The notes under the pieces are model-generated. The model did not search any database and was not told the DNA's origin. It saw only the letters and a program-made list of their open reading frames with translations. Positions 1 through 5,006 of a DNA stretch of 9,595 nucleotides are shown here, in pieces. Where the stretch lies: the NCBI GenBank assembly GCA_002336765.1, contig DDES01000237.1, positions 1 to 9,595 on the forward strand, written 5' to 3'. This stretch comes from Novosphingobium sp. UBA1948. Lineage in GTDB: Bacteria > Pseudomonadota > Alphaproteobacteria > Sphingomonadales > Sphingomonadaceae. The translations under genes were made by a program, and so were the position numbers. Position 1 is the first letter of the stretch. Each line of letters begins with the position of its first letter.

Positions 1-4
1 ACCA

Positions 5-70
5 GCCCTCTCCCCCTGCCCTACCACCCACAGGGTACACTCAATGGGTGGCAGGGCAGGGGGAGAGGGC
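5..70. repeat. Large imperfect inverted repeat, REP/MITE-like intergenic element
   Basis: Two 26-nt arms (5-30 and 45-70) are reverse complements at 25 of 26 positions and enclose a 14-nt loop (31-44). The arms are pyrimidine-rich on the left (CCCTCTCCCCCTGCCC) and purine-rich on the right. The single mismatch pairs A23 with C52. In RNA copied from the opposite strand this becomes a G-U pair, so the stem is fully paired only in a minus-strand transcript. No T-tract follows the arm directly, so it is not a typical intrinsic terminator by itself. The shape and intergenic position suggest a dispersed palindromic repeat of the REP type. That it is dispersed in the genome is inference, because only one copy lies in this window. 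Confidence 0.75.
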
Positions 71-80
71 CGGTGCCGTG

Positions 81-103
81 GGAAAACGCGGAGGCGTTTT
101 TCT
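81..103 (+). terminator. Intrinsic terminator upstream of prs
   Basis: AAAACGC (83-89) pairs with GCGTTTT (94-100) across a GGAG loop. The outer bases add a G-U and a G-C pair (82-101, 81-102), and the descending arm ends in a run of five T. This is a compact rho-independent terminator, presumably for a gene left of the window that is read rightwards. Because the A-tract and T-tract mirror each other it could also work on the other strand. It insulates prs from upstream transcription. Confidence 0.6.
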
Positions 104-168
104 AACACCAAAACCTGTGTTGCAAATCCGCGACTCTTGGCTAGAGCCGCGCCATCGACTCACCCGCG

Positions 169-188
169 CCGCGCGAGGCCTCGCGCGG
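169..188. promoter_or_regulatory. Perfect 20-bp palindrome upstream of prs
   Basis: CCGCGCGAGGCCTCGCGCGG is a perfect, spacer-free palindrome. It ends 29 nt before the prs start codon and lies between the terminator at 81-103 and the weak prs ribosome binding site (AAAGG, 204-208). It could be an operator for a dimeric repressor. In the mRNA it could form an 8-bp stem with a GGCC loop in the 5' leader. A very weak promoter-like pair lies upstream (TTGCAA 120-125 and CTAGAG 141-146), but its 15-nt spacer is short, so it is not annotated separately. The palindrome is directly visible; its function is inference. Confidence 0.45.
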
Positions 189-217
189 ACAGCAAACCAG
201 CATAAAGGCTCCCTCGC

Positions 218-1153
218 ATGAAGATCATGGCCGGCAACAGCAATCTGCCGCTCGCCCGCGCGATTGCAGGTTACCTCGAACTCCCGCTCACCGATGCCAG
301 CGTGCGCCGCTTTGCGGACGAGGAAGTCTTTGTCGAGATCCACGAGAACGTGCGTGGCGAGGATGTGTTTGTGGTGCAGTCCACCAGCTTCCCCACCAAT
401 GACAATCTGATGGAACTGCTGATCATCATCGACGCGCTGCGCCGCGCCTCGGCCAAGCGTATCACGGCGGTGATGCCCTATTTCGGCTATGCCCGTCAGG
501 ATCGCAAACCGTTGCCCCGCACGCCGATCTCGGCCAAGCTGGTGGCCAATCTGATCACCACGGCGGGCGCCGACCGCGTTCTGGCGGTCGATCTGCACGC
601 GGGGCAGATTCAGGGCTTCTTCGACATTCCCACCGACAACCTGTTTGCCGCCCCCACGATGGCTGCCGATATTCTGGCGCGCTATGGCGGTGGCGACTTG
701 ATGGTGGTGTCGCCCGACGTGGGCGGCGTGGTGCGCGCCCGCGCGCTGGCCAAGCGGTTGAACAACGCGCCGCTCGCGATTGTCGACAAGCGCCGCGACA
801 AGCCAGGCCAGAGCGAGGTGATGAACATCATCGGCGACGTGAAGGGGCGCACTTGCATCATGATCGACGATATCATCGATTCGGGTGGCACGCTGTGCAA
901 TGCGGCGCAGGCACTGGTGGATGCGGGCGCGGCCTCGGTCACCGCCTATATCACCCATGGTGTGCTGTCGGGTGCGGCGGTCAGCCGTGTCACCAATTCG
1001 GCGCTCAAGGAACTGGTGATCACCGATTCGATCCTCGCCACCGAGGCGACCCAGCAGTCGGACAAGATCCGCACAATCACCATCGCCCCGCTGATCGGCG
1101 AGGCGATCCGTCGCATCGCGGATGAAAGTTCGGTGTCCAGCCTGTTCGATTGA
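218..1153 (+). CDS. prs: Ribose-phosphate pyrophosphokinase (PRPP synthase)
   Basis: Cytoplasmic enzyme that transfers pyrophosphate from ATP to ribose 5-phosphate, giving PRPP for histidine, tryptophan, purine, pyrimidine and NAD synthesis. The 311-aa product has the normal length of bacterial class I PRPP synthases. It carries the FGYARQDRK segment (residues 89-97), DLHAGQIQGFFD (125-136), SPDVGG (165-170), the flexible-loop KRR basic cluster (191-193) and the PRPP-binding loop DDIIDSGGT (217-225), so all expected catalytic elements are present. The ATG at 218 is preceded by a modest AAAGG ribosome binding site 9 nt away. A second in-frame ATG lies at codon 4, but the N-terminus MKIMAGNSNLPLA fits the family. 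The gene appears monocistronic, with a terminator upstream and a convergent regulator gene downstream. A perfect palindrome in the leader is the only visible hint of regulation. Confidence 0.97.
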   Translation: MKIMAGNSNLPLARAIAGYLELPLTDASVRRFADEEVFVEIHENVRGEDVFVVQSTSFPTNDNLMELLIIIDALRRASAKRITAVMPYFGYARQDRKPLPRTPISAKLVANLITTAGADRVLAVDLHAGQIQGFFDIPTDNLFAAPTMAADILARYGGGDLMVVSPDVGGVVRARALAKRLNNAPLAIVDKRRDKPGQSEVMNIIGDVKGRTCIMIDDIIDSGGTLCNAAQALVDAGAASVTAYITHGVLSGAAVSRVTNSALKELVITDSILATEATQQSDKIRTITIAPLIGEAIRRIADESSVSSLFD

Positions 1154-1156
1154 GCC

Positions 1157-2101
1157 TTAAAGCCAGGGCCGGATGCCGTCCGGCCCCAGCCTTTCGAGCG
1201 CGTCAAGACGCCGCGCCTGCCGCGATTCGAGCGCGATGGTCAGGATCGGGTTGGGCGTGGTCTTGAATTTGCGCGGAGGCATGCCGAACAATTCGGTGAA
1301 CTCGCGCGTCATCTGCGCTTGATCGAAATAGCGCAGGATCAGGTCTTCCGCTTCCGCCTCGTCGGCCACGCCATGCAGGTGGCTGGCCATGTCCAGCGCA
1401 CGGGCGCGGCGCAGCATCTGTTTGGGCGGCAAACCGAAATCGCGCTTGATGATGCGGGCGAGCTGGCGGGTGCTGATGCCAACGCTTTGCGCAAAATCGG
1501 CCACGCTGGTGGCCGGATCGGCAAAACCAATCACCTCGAAGGCCACCGAGACGGGATCGGGTTTGCGCGCGCCGCAAGCGTGGATCACACGGCGGCATTC
1601 CGCCTCCAGCAGGTTCAGCCACGCCTCGGGATCGCCTTCGGGATCGAGAGCTTCCAGCATCGCACCGCCGTTCAGCCCCAATGCCTCGGCGGGCACCAGC
1701 CGGTCGAGCAGGTTGGAAGCATCAAGCCCCAGCAGCGCGTGGCCGGCACCGGGCCGCAGCGAAATACCGATGGAAATGAAACTGCCCGTGACCGAAACCG
1801 GCATCAAATGGCTTTGCGGCCCGAACACCAGCGCGGCGGGGCCGGATGTGATCCGCCCATCGGCTGTATCGGCCACCCAGTGGCCCGACAGTTGGATCCG
1901 CACACAGGACGTGTCGTTGAACAGGCCCGAAACCAGCGTATAATCCTCTGGTAGATCAACGGCCGTGGCATAGAGTCGCCCAATCCACGGCAGCAGATCT
2001 TCCGCCGGACGGCGGTTGTAGGACAGCGGCTGACCACCGCGGGCGTGACCGGCGCGCGGTTGGACGGCGGCATCAAGGGCCTGAGCGGTATCTTTGAGCA
2101 T
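1157..2101 (-). CDS. AraC-family transcriptional regulator (copy 1)
   Basis: Predicted DNA-binding regulator of 314 aa. The C-terminal part (about residues 198-280) matches an AraC/XylS double helix-turn-helix domain. The first helix-turn-helix is SVADFAQSVGISTRQLARIIKRD, and the signature around the second is FDQAQMTREFTELFGMPPRKFK. The N-terminal 190 residues look like the sensor-type domain found in many sphingomonad AraC proteins, with no recognisable cupin metal motif; the ligand is unknown. Architecture and C-terminal sequence resemble the second regulator at 4011-4922, so the two are probably paralogues. It runs convergently with prs, leaving 3 nt between stop codons, and divergently from the HisN gene across 142 bp. 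On its own strand the upstream region has a perfect TTGACA (complement of 2179-2184) but no good -10 at the right distance, and no clear Shine-Dalgarno precedes the ATG, so a later start is possible. Targets cannot be read from the sequence. Confidence 0.88.
   Translation of the reverse strand: MLKDTAQALDAAVQPRAGHARGGQPLSYNRRPAEDLLPWIGRLYATAVDLPEDYTLVSGLFNDTSCVRIQLSGHWVADTADGRITSGPAALVFGPQSHLMPVSVTGSFISIGISLRPGAGHALLGLDASNLLDRLVPAEALGLNGGAMLEALDPEGDPEAWLNLLEAECRRVIHACGARKPDPVSVAFEVIGFADPATSVADFAQSVGISTRQLARIIKRDFGLPPKQMLRRARALDMASHLHGVADEAEAEDLILRYFDQAQMTREFTELFGMPPRKFKTTPNPILTIALESRQARRLDALERLGPDGIRPWL
1166..1186 (+). terminator. Candidate prs terminator hairpin inside the convergent gene
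   Basis: GGGCCGGA (1166-1173) and TCCGGCCC (1179-1186) form a perfect 8-bp GC-rich stem with a 5-nt loop, starting 13 nt after the prs stop codon. Only a short T run follows (CTTTCG), so this is a weak intrinsic terminator at best. It lies within the last codons of the convergent AraC-type gene, where it encodes part of the LGPDGIRP segment. Confidence 0.35.
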
Positions 2102-2243
2102 GGTTTATCAAATTGCCTGAAAAGGTTTGACTGTTGCGACCCATGCGAACCGCTGTCCAAGCCGCTTTACACCTTCTTGTCAATTGCCCGCAGGGATAGC
2201 GCGCGCTCTTGCCACGGCGTGACAGGCGGGGCACATTGGCTCC

Positions 2244-3050
2244 ATGAAAATGAACCTTGACGCCGACATCGCCCTTGCCATCGCCCTTGCCGATGCGGCA
2301 GGCGCGGCCATCCGCCCGCATTTCCGCTCTGGCGTCGCGACCGAGCGCAAGGAGGATGCCAGCCCGGTCACACTGGCCGACCGCGCTGGCGAGGAGGCCA
2401 TGCGCGCGCTGCTGAAGGAACATGCGCCCGATGACACGATCATTGGCGAGGAATTCGGCGTCACCGCAGGCACGTCGGGACGCAGCTGGGTGCTCGACCC
2501 GATTGACGGCACGGCAGGTTTTCTGGCTGGCCGCCCGATTTTCGGCACGCTGATCGCGCTGGTGGTGGAAGGCTGGCCGGTGCTGGGCATTGTCGACCAG
2601 CCGATCCTGCGCGAACGCTGGGTGGGTGCTTCGGGGCGCCCGACCTTCTTCAACGGTCAGCCCGCGCAGACCCGCCGCTGCCGCCAGTTGTCGGACGCCA
2701 CCATTGCCACCACCGGCCCGCATTATTTCAACGACCATGAAGGCGAGCATTTCATGGGTCTGGCCGCCAAGACCGACCACCGCCGGATGGTGATGGGCGG
2801 CGATTGCTACAATTATGCCATGCTGGCCAGCGGCCATCTCGACATTGTGTGCGAGGCAGGGCTGAAGCTGCATGACTGGGCCGCGCTGGTGCCGGTGGTG
2901 GAAGGCGCTGGTGGCTTGATGTGCGACTGGGATGGCGAGCCGCTCCACGCCGGTTCGACGGGCCATGTGTTGGCGCTGGGCGATCCGGCGCGGCAGGATG
3001 ATGCCGTGGCGGCGCTGGCCTGCGGGCACGATCATGTGCATGGGCATTGA
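2244..3050 (+). CDS. hisN: Histidinol-phosphatase, inositol monophosphatase family (HisN-type)
   Basis: Mg2+-dependent phosphatase of the inositol monophosphatase superfamily, 268 aa. Metal-binding motifs are visible in order: GEE (68-70), DPIDGT (85-90) and the LHDWAALVPVVEGAGG block with Asp211. The GGDCYNYAMLASGHLDIVCEAGLK stretch before the last motif resembles alphaproteobacterial HisN, which converts L-histidinol phosphate to histidinol, the penultimate stage of histidine synthesis. Substrate assignment is by resemblance; inositol-1-phosphatase or 3'-phosphoadenosine phosphatase activity is the main alternative. The ATG at 2244 is used here; a second ATG at 2250 (MNLD) is close behind, and neither has a strong ribosome binding site. 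The C-terminus ends in a short histidine-rich tail (CGHDHVHGH). The gene stands alone, divergent from the AraC-type gene, with no clear terminator after it. PRPP from Prs feeds the same pathway. Confidence 0.88.
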   Translation: MKMNLDADIALAIALADAAGAAIRPHFRSGVATERKEDASPVTLADRAGEEAMRALLKEHAPDDTIIGEEFGVTAGTSGRSWVLDPIDGTAGFLAGRPIFGTLIALVVEGWPVLGIVDQPILRERWVGASGRPTFFNGQPAQTRRCRQLSDATIATTGPHYFNDHEGEHFMGLAAKTDHRRMVMGGDCYNYAMLASGHLDIVCEAGLKLHDWAALVPVVEGAGGLMCDWDGEPLHAGSTGHVLALGDPARQDDAVAALACGHDHVHGH

Positions 3051-3084
3051 ATAGGGCTCCACAAACTGAAGCCTTATTTTGGTC

Positions 3085-3113
3085 TTGTGGCGGCATTTTG
3101 CGCTGCACTATCG
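3085..3113 (+). promoter_or_regulatory. Candidate sigma-70 promoter for rpmI-rplT
   Basis: TTGTGG (3085-3090) and CTATCG (3108-3113) are separated by 17 nt and resemble the alphaproteobacterial housekeeping pattern of a TTG-containing -35 and a CTAT-type -10. It lies in the 261-bp gap after the HisN gene and would give a 5' leader of roughly 190 nt before rpmI. Base-pattern evidence only. Confidence 0.35.
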
Positions 3114-3206
3114 GCGTTTGCCCAATTCGGAGGTTATTGCGCTGCATCAGGTAAGGCGCCCCCCTTTCTCCTTGCCATTCGCGCCGATTGTGCCTAAGGG
3201 CCGCGC

Positions 3207-3245
3207 CTTCAACCGGTTCGGATGAAGCTCCGCCAAGGAGATTCG
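3207..3245 (+). promoter_or_regulatory. Competing hairpins in the rpmI leader
   Basis: Hairpin A pairs CTTCA (3207-3211) with TGAAG (3223-3227) and CCG (3213-3215) with CGG (3219-3221), with an A-A mismatch between. Hairpin B pairs GAA (3224-3226) with TTC (3242-3244) and CTCC (3228-3231) with GGAG (3237-3240). Both use 3223-3227, so they cannot form together. Hairpin B contains an AAGGAG Shine-Dalgarno look-alike (3235-3240) that has no start codon at a usable distance. The true rpmI site, also AAGGAG, is at 3300-3305, and the CTCC could pair with it instead. Leaders of rpmI-rplT operons are known targets of L20 autoregulation in other bacteria; that this leader acts so is inference. Confidence 0.3.
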
Positions 3246-3311
3246 CCCGCCTGCCTGGCCATCTAGGGCTGCCACGGCGCGCGGGACGGACCGCTAGACA
3301 AGGAGACGAAA

Positions 3312-3515
3312 ATGCCCAAGCTGAAGACCAAGAGCGGTGTGAAGAAGCGCTTCAAGATCACCGCCAATGGCAAGGTCAAGCATGGCGTCGCTGGCAAGCG
3401 TCACCGTTTGATCAGCCATAACGCCAAGTACATCCGTCAGAACCGCGGCACCGAGGTCATCTCCGACGCTGATGCGAAGGTGATCAAGAAGTGGGCGCCC
3501 TACGGGCTGAACTAA
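3312..3515 (+). CDS. rpmI: Large-subunit ribosomal protein bL35
   Basis: Small basic ribosomal protein of the 50S subunit, 67 aa, the usual length. The N-terminus MPKLKTKSGVKKRFKITANGKVK and the later GKRHRL and KYIRQNRG stretches are typical of bL35. The start is well fixed by a strong AAGGAG ribosome binding site (3300-3305) 6 nt before the ATG. It is the first gene of a two-gene unit with rplT, which follows after 13 nt. In many bacteria infC precedes rpmI; here the upstream gene is the HisN-type phosphatase and a leader of about 260 bp intervenes, so IF3 must be encoded elsewhere. Confidence 0.97.
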   Translation: MPKLKTKSGVKKRFKITANGKVKHGVAGKRHRLISHNAKYIRQNRGTEVISDADAKVIKKWAPYGLN

Positions 3516-3528
3516 GGAGTACTAAGTT

Positions 3529-3891
3529 ATGGCACGTGTCAAAAGGGGTGTTACCACCCGCGCCAAGCACAAGAATATTCTGGAACAGGCCAAGGGTTAC
3601 CGCGGCCGTCGCAAGAACACCATCCGCGTTGCGCGTCAGGCCGTCGAAAAGGCCGGCCAGTATGCCTATCGCGACCGCAAGGTGAAGAAGCGCACGTTCC
3701 GCGCCCTGTGGATCCAGCGCATCAACGCCGCCGTGCGTGATGCGGGCCTCACCTATTCGCAGTTCATCCACGGCACCAAGCTGGCCGGGATCGAACTGGA
3801 CCGCAAGGCGATGGCCGATCTGGCGATGAACGAAGGCGGCGTGTTCGCGGCCATCATCGCGCAGGCGAAGGCTGCTCTTCCCGCCGCGTAA
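3529..3891 (+). CDS. rplT: Large-subunit ribosomal protein bL20
   Basis: Basic 120-aa protein of the 50S subunit that binds 23S rRNA early in assembly and, in several bacteria, represses translation of its own operon. The N-terminus MARVKRGVTTRAKHKNILEQAKGYRGRR and the RALWIQRINAAVR block are hallmarks of bL20. An AAGGAG ribosome binding site (3514-3519) overlaps the rpmI stop codon and lies 9 nt before the ATG, so rpmI and rplT are very likely cotranscribed and translationally linked. A strong terminator follows 22 nt after the stop codon. In many bacteria pheS comes next; here an AraC-type gene intervenes. Confidence 0.98.
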   Translation: MARVKRGVTTRAKHKNILEQAKGYRGRRKNTIRVARQAVEKAGQYAYRDRKVKKRTFRALWIQRINAAVRDAGLTYSQFIHGTKLAGIELDRKAMADLAMNEGGVFAAIIAQAKAALPAA

Positions 3892-3913
3892 GCGACCGGA
3901 GGCACCAACCAGT

Positions 3914-3949
3914 AAAGAGGCGCGGGGGCGAAAGCTTCCGCGCTTTTTT
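3914..3949 (+). terminator. Strong intrinsic terminator after rplT
   Basis: GCGCGG (3920-3925) pairs with CCGCGC (3938-3943). The stem continues inward through two G-U pairs and two G-C pairs to a GAAA (GNRA-type) tetraloop (3930-3933), and outward through an A-rich arm (from 3914) that pairs with the T6 run (3944-3949). It ends the rpmI-rplT transcript before the next AraC-type gene. Confidence 0.88.
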
Positions 3950-3965
3950 GCGTATGCCAAGATCG

Positions 3966-3994
3966 TTGCATCGGATGGCGGATCCGTTCTAGAA
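3966..3994 (+). promoter_or_regulatory. Candidate promoter for AraC-type gene, with a palindrome over the -10
   Basis: TTGCAT (3966-3971) and CTAGAA (3989-3994) are 17 nt apart, directly after the rplT terminator and before the regulator start at 4011. The perfect 10-bp palindrome GTTCTAGAAC (3986-3995) covers the -10, where a bound repressor would block transcription. The promoter is inferred from pattern; the palindrome is directly visible. Confidence 0.4.
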
Positions 3995-4010
3995 CAGCGA
4001 CTTGAGGGTC

Positions 4011-4922
4011 ATGGAGATTTCGGTGTCGCGCGCTTGTCAGCTTCGCGCCCGGTTCTGTGCGCCACCGCCGGAACTGGCGCGCTATTTTACCACGTTCTAT
4101 CTGGCCGAGATCACTGTGCCGGATGACGATACGGTGGTTGATTTCCTGCATCCCGAATGGGGCAATCTGCGCTTTGCCGACCGGCCTGCCTTCACCGCTA
4201 CCAGCGCCGAGGGCGAATCAATCCGCAATTGTGCCTTCGCGCTGACCGGCCCGAGCAGCCATGCCTTGCGTTTCGAAGTGCCCAGTTGCCGCATCTGGGG
4301 CGTGGGACTGCTGCCTTTGGGCTGGGCGAAATTCGTGGGCGTGCCTGCGGGCACTTTGGCCAATGCGGTGAGCGATGGTGCGGCGCGGTCCGACTTCGCC
4401 GCCTTCGCGCCCTTGGCACAAGGCCTGTTCGGTGCGGAGCCCGATGAAGAGGCCGAACTGGCGCGCATCACCGGCTATTTCCGCGCAAGGCTGGCGCAGG
4501 CACCGGCCGATGACCGGCGCGTGGTGACTTTGCACAAGGCGCTGGTGGATCCCGAAGTGGGCACGGTGGCCGACCTGGTGGCGCGCACCGGCGCCAGCCA
4601 GCGCACGATCGAACGGCTGTGCCATGCCGCTTTCGGATTCTCCCCCAAACTGTTGCTGCGTCGCCAGCGCTTTGTCCGCAGCCTTGCGCATTTCATGCTC
4701 GATCCCTCGCTGCACTGGATCGGGGCGCTGGATGGGCATTACCACGATCAGGCGCAATTCGTGCGCGAGTTCCGCGAATTTATGGGCATGGCACCCGGCG
4801 ACTATGCGCGGCTCGACCATCCGGTGATGGATGCCTTTGTCGCGGCGCGGGCGCGGGCAATGGGCGCGGCGATGCAAACGCTCGACGGGCCGAGCGGTGC
4901 TGCCTTGACGCGCGACGCCTGA
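4011..4922 (+). CDS. AraC-family transcriptional regulator (copy 2)
   Basis: Predicted transcriptional regulator of 303 aa. Residues about 184-266 form an AraC-type double helix-turn-helix: TVADLVARTGASQRTIERLCHAAFG, then HDQAQFVREFREFMGMAPGDY. The N-terminal half (ALTGPSSHALRFEVPSCRIWGVGLLPLGW) follows the same layout as the regulator at 1157-2101 (VFGPQSHLMPVSVTGSFISIGISLRPG), which supports distant paralogy. The frame opens earlier at a TTG (4002), but the ATG at 4011 is preferred. The GAGGG just before it is only 2 nt away, so initiation may be weak or the start uncertain. It lies between the rplT terminator and pheS, in the same direction, with its own candidate promoter. Whether it controls pheST, itself or distant genes cannot be told; the cognate ligand is unknown. 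Confidence 0.87.
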   Translation: MEISVSRACQLRARFCAPPPELARYFTTFYLAEITVPDDDTVVDFLHPEWGNLRFADRPAFTATSAEGESIRNCAFALTGPSSHALRFEVPSCRIWGVGLLPLGWAKFVGVPAGTLANAVSDGAARSDFAAFAPLAQGLFGAEPDEEAELARITGYFRARLAQAPADDRRVVTLHKALVDPEVGTVADLVARTGASQRTIERLCHAAFGFSPKLLLRRQRFVRSLAHFMLDPSLHWIGALDGHYHDQAQFVREFREFMGMAPGDYARLDHPVMDAFVAARARAMGAAMQTLDGPSGAALTRDA

Positions 4923-4927
4923 TTGGC

Positions 4928-4955
4928 TTGAAACCGTGGCCTTGCGCCCCTAAGG
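4928..4955 (+). promoter_or_regulatory. Candidate pheS promoter
   Basis: TTGAAA (4928-4933, within CTTGAAA) and CTAAGG (4950-4955) are 16 nt apart in the 84-bp gap before the preferred pheS start. Transcription would begin near 4962, giving a short leader with a GGCGC/GCGCC hairpin (4966-4980). No phenylalanine-rich leader peptide of the E. coli pheM kind is visible, so classical attenuation is not supported. The -10 also lies in the small GCCCC-TAA-GGGGC inverted repeat (4946-4958). Confidence 0.3.
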
Positions 4956-5006
4956 GGCTGGGGCAGGCGCGTGATGCGCCCTTCTATCACGAAACGGACC
5001 TCTTAC

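Noticed and set aside
41..958. 305-codon minus-strand open frame opposite prs
   Set aside because: Shadow of prs; its C-terminal part runs through the terminator and the inverted repeat, which are non-coding structures.
2073..3062. 329-codon minus-strand open frame opposite the HisN-type gene
   Set aside because: It overlaps a well-supported phosphatase with intact catalytic motifs and also runs into the AraC-type gene; the translation shows no domain.
3059..3090. CCACAA and TTGTGG inverted repeat after the HisN-type gene as a terminator
   Set aside because: Only 6 bp with a 20-nt loop and no T-tract after it; it overlaps the candidate rpmI promoter and is too weak to call.
3188..3421. 77-codon plus-strand open frame in the rpmI leader
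   Set aside because: It starts without a ribosome binding site and overlaps rpmI out of frame. Its residues after the overlap are the expected frame-shifted reading of rpmI, so it is not a leader peptide.
4974..5006. Possible phenylalanine-rich leader peptide for pheST attenuation
   Set aside because: The short reading frame here (MRPSITKRTSY) contains no phenylalanine and is in frame with pheS, and no terminator/antiterminator pair is visible.
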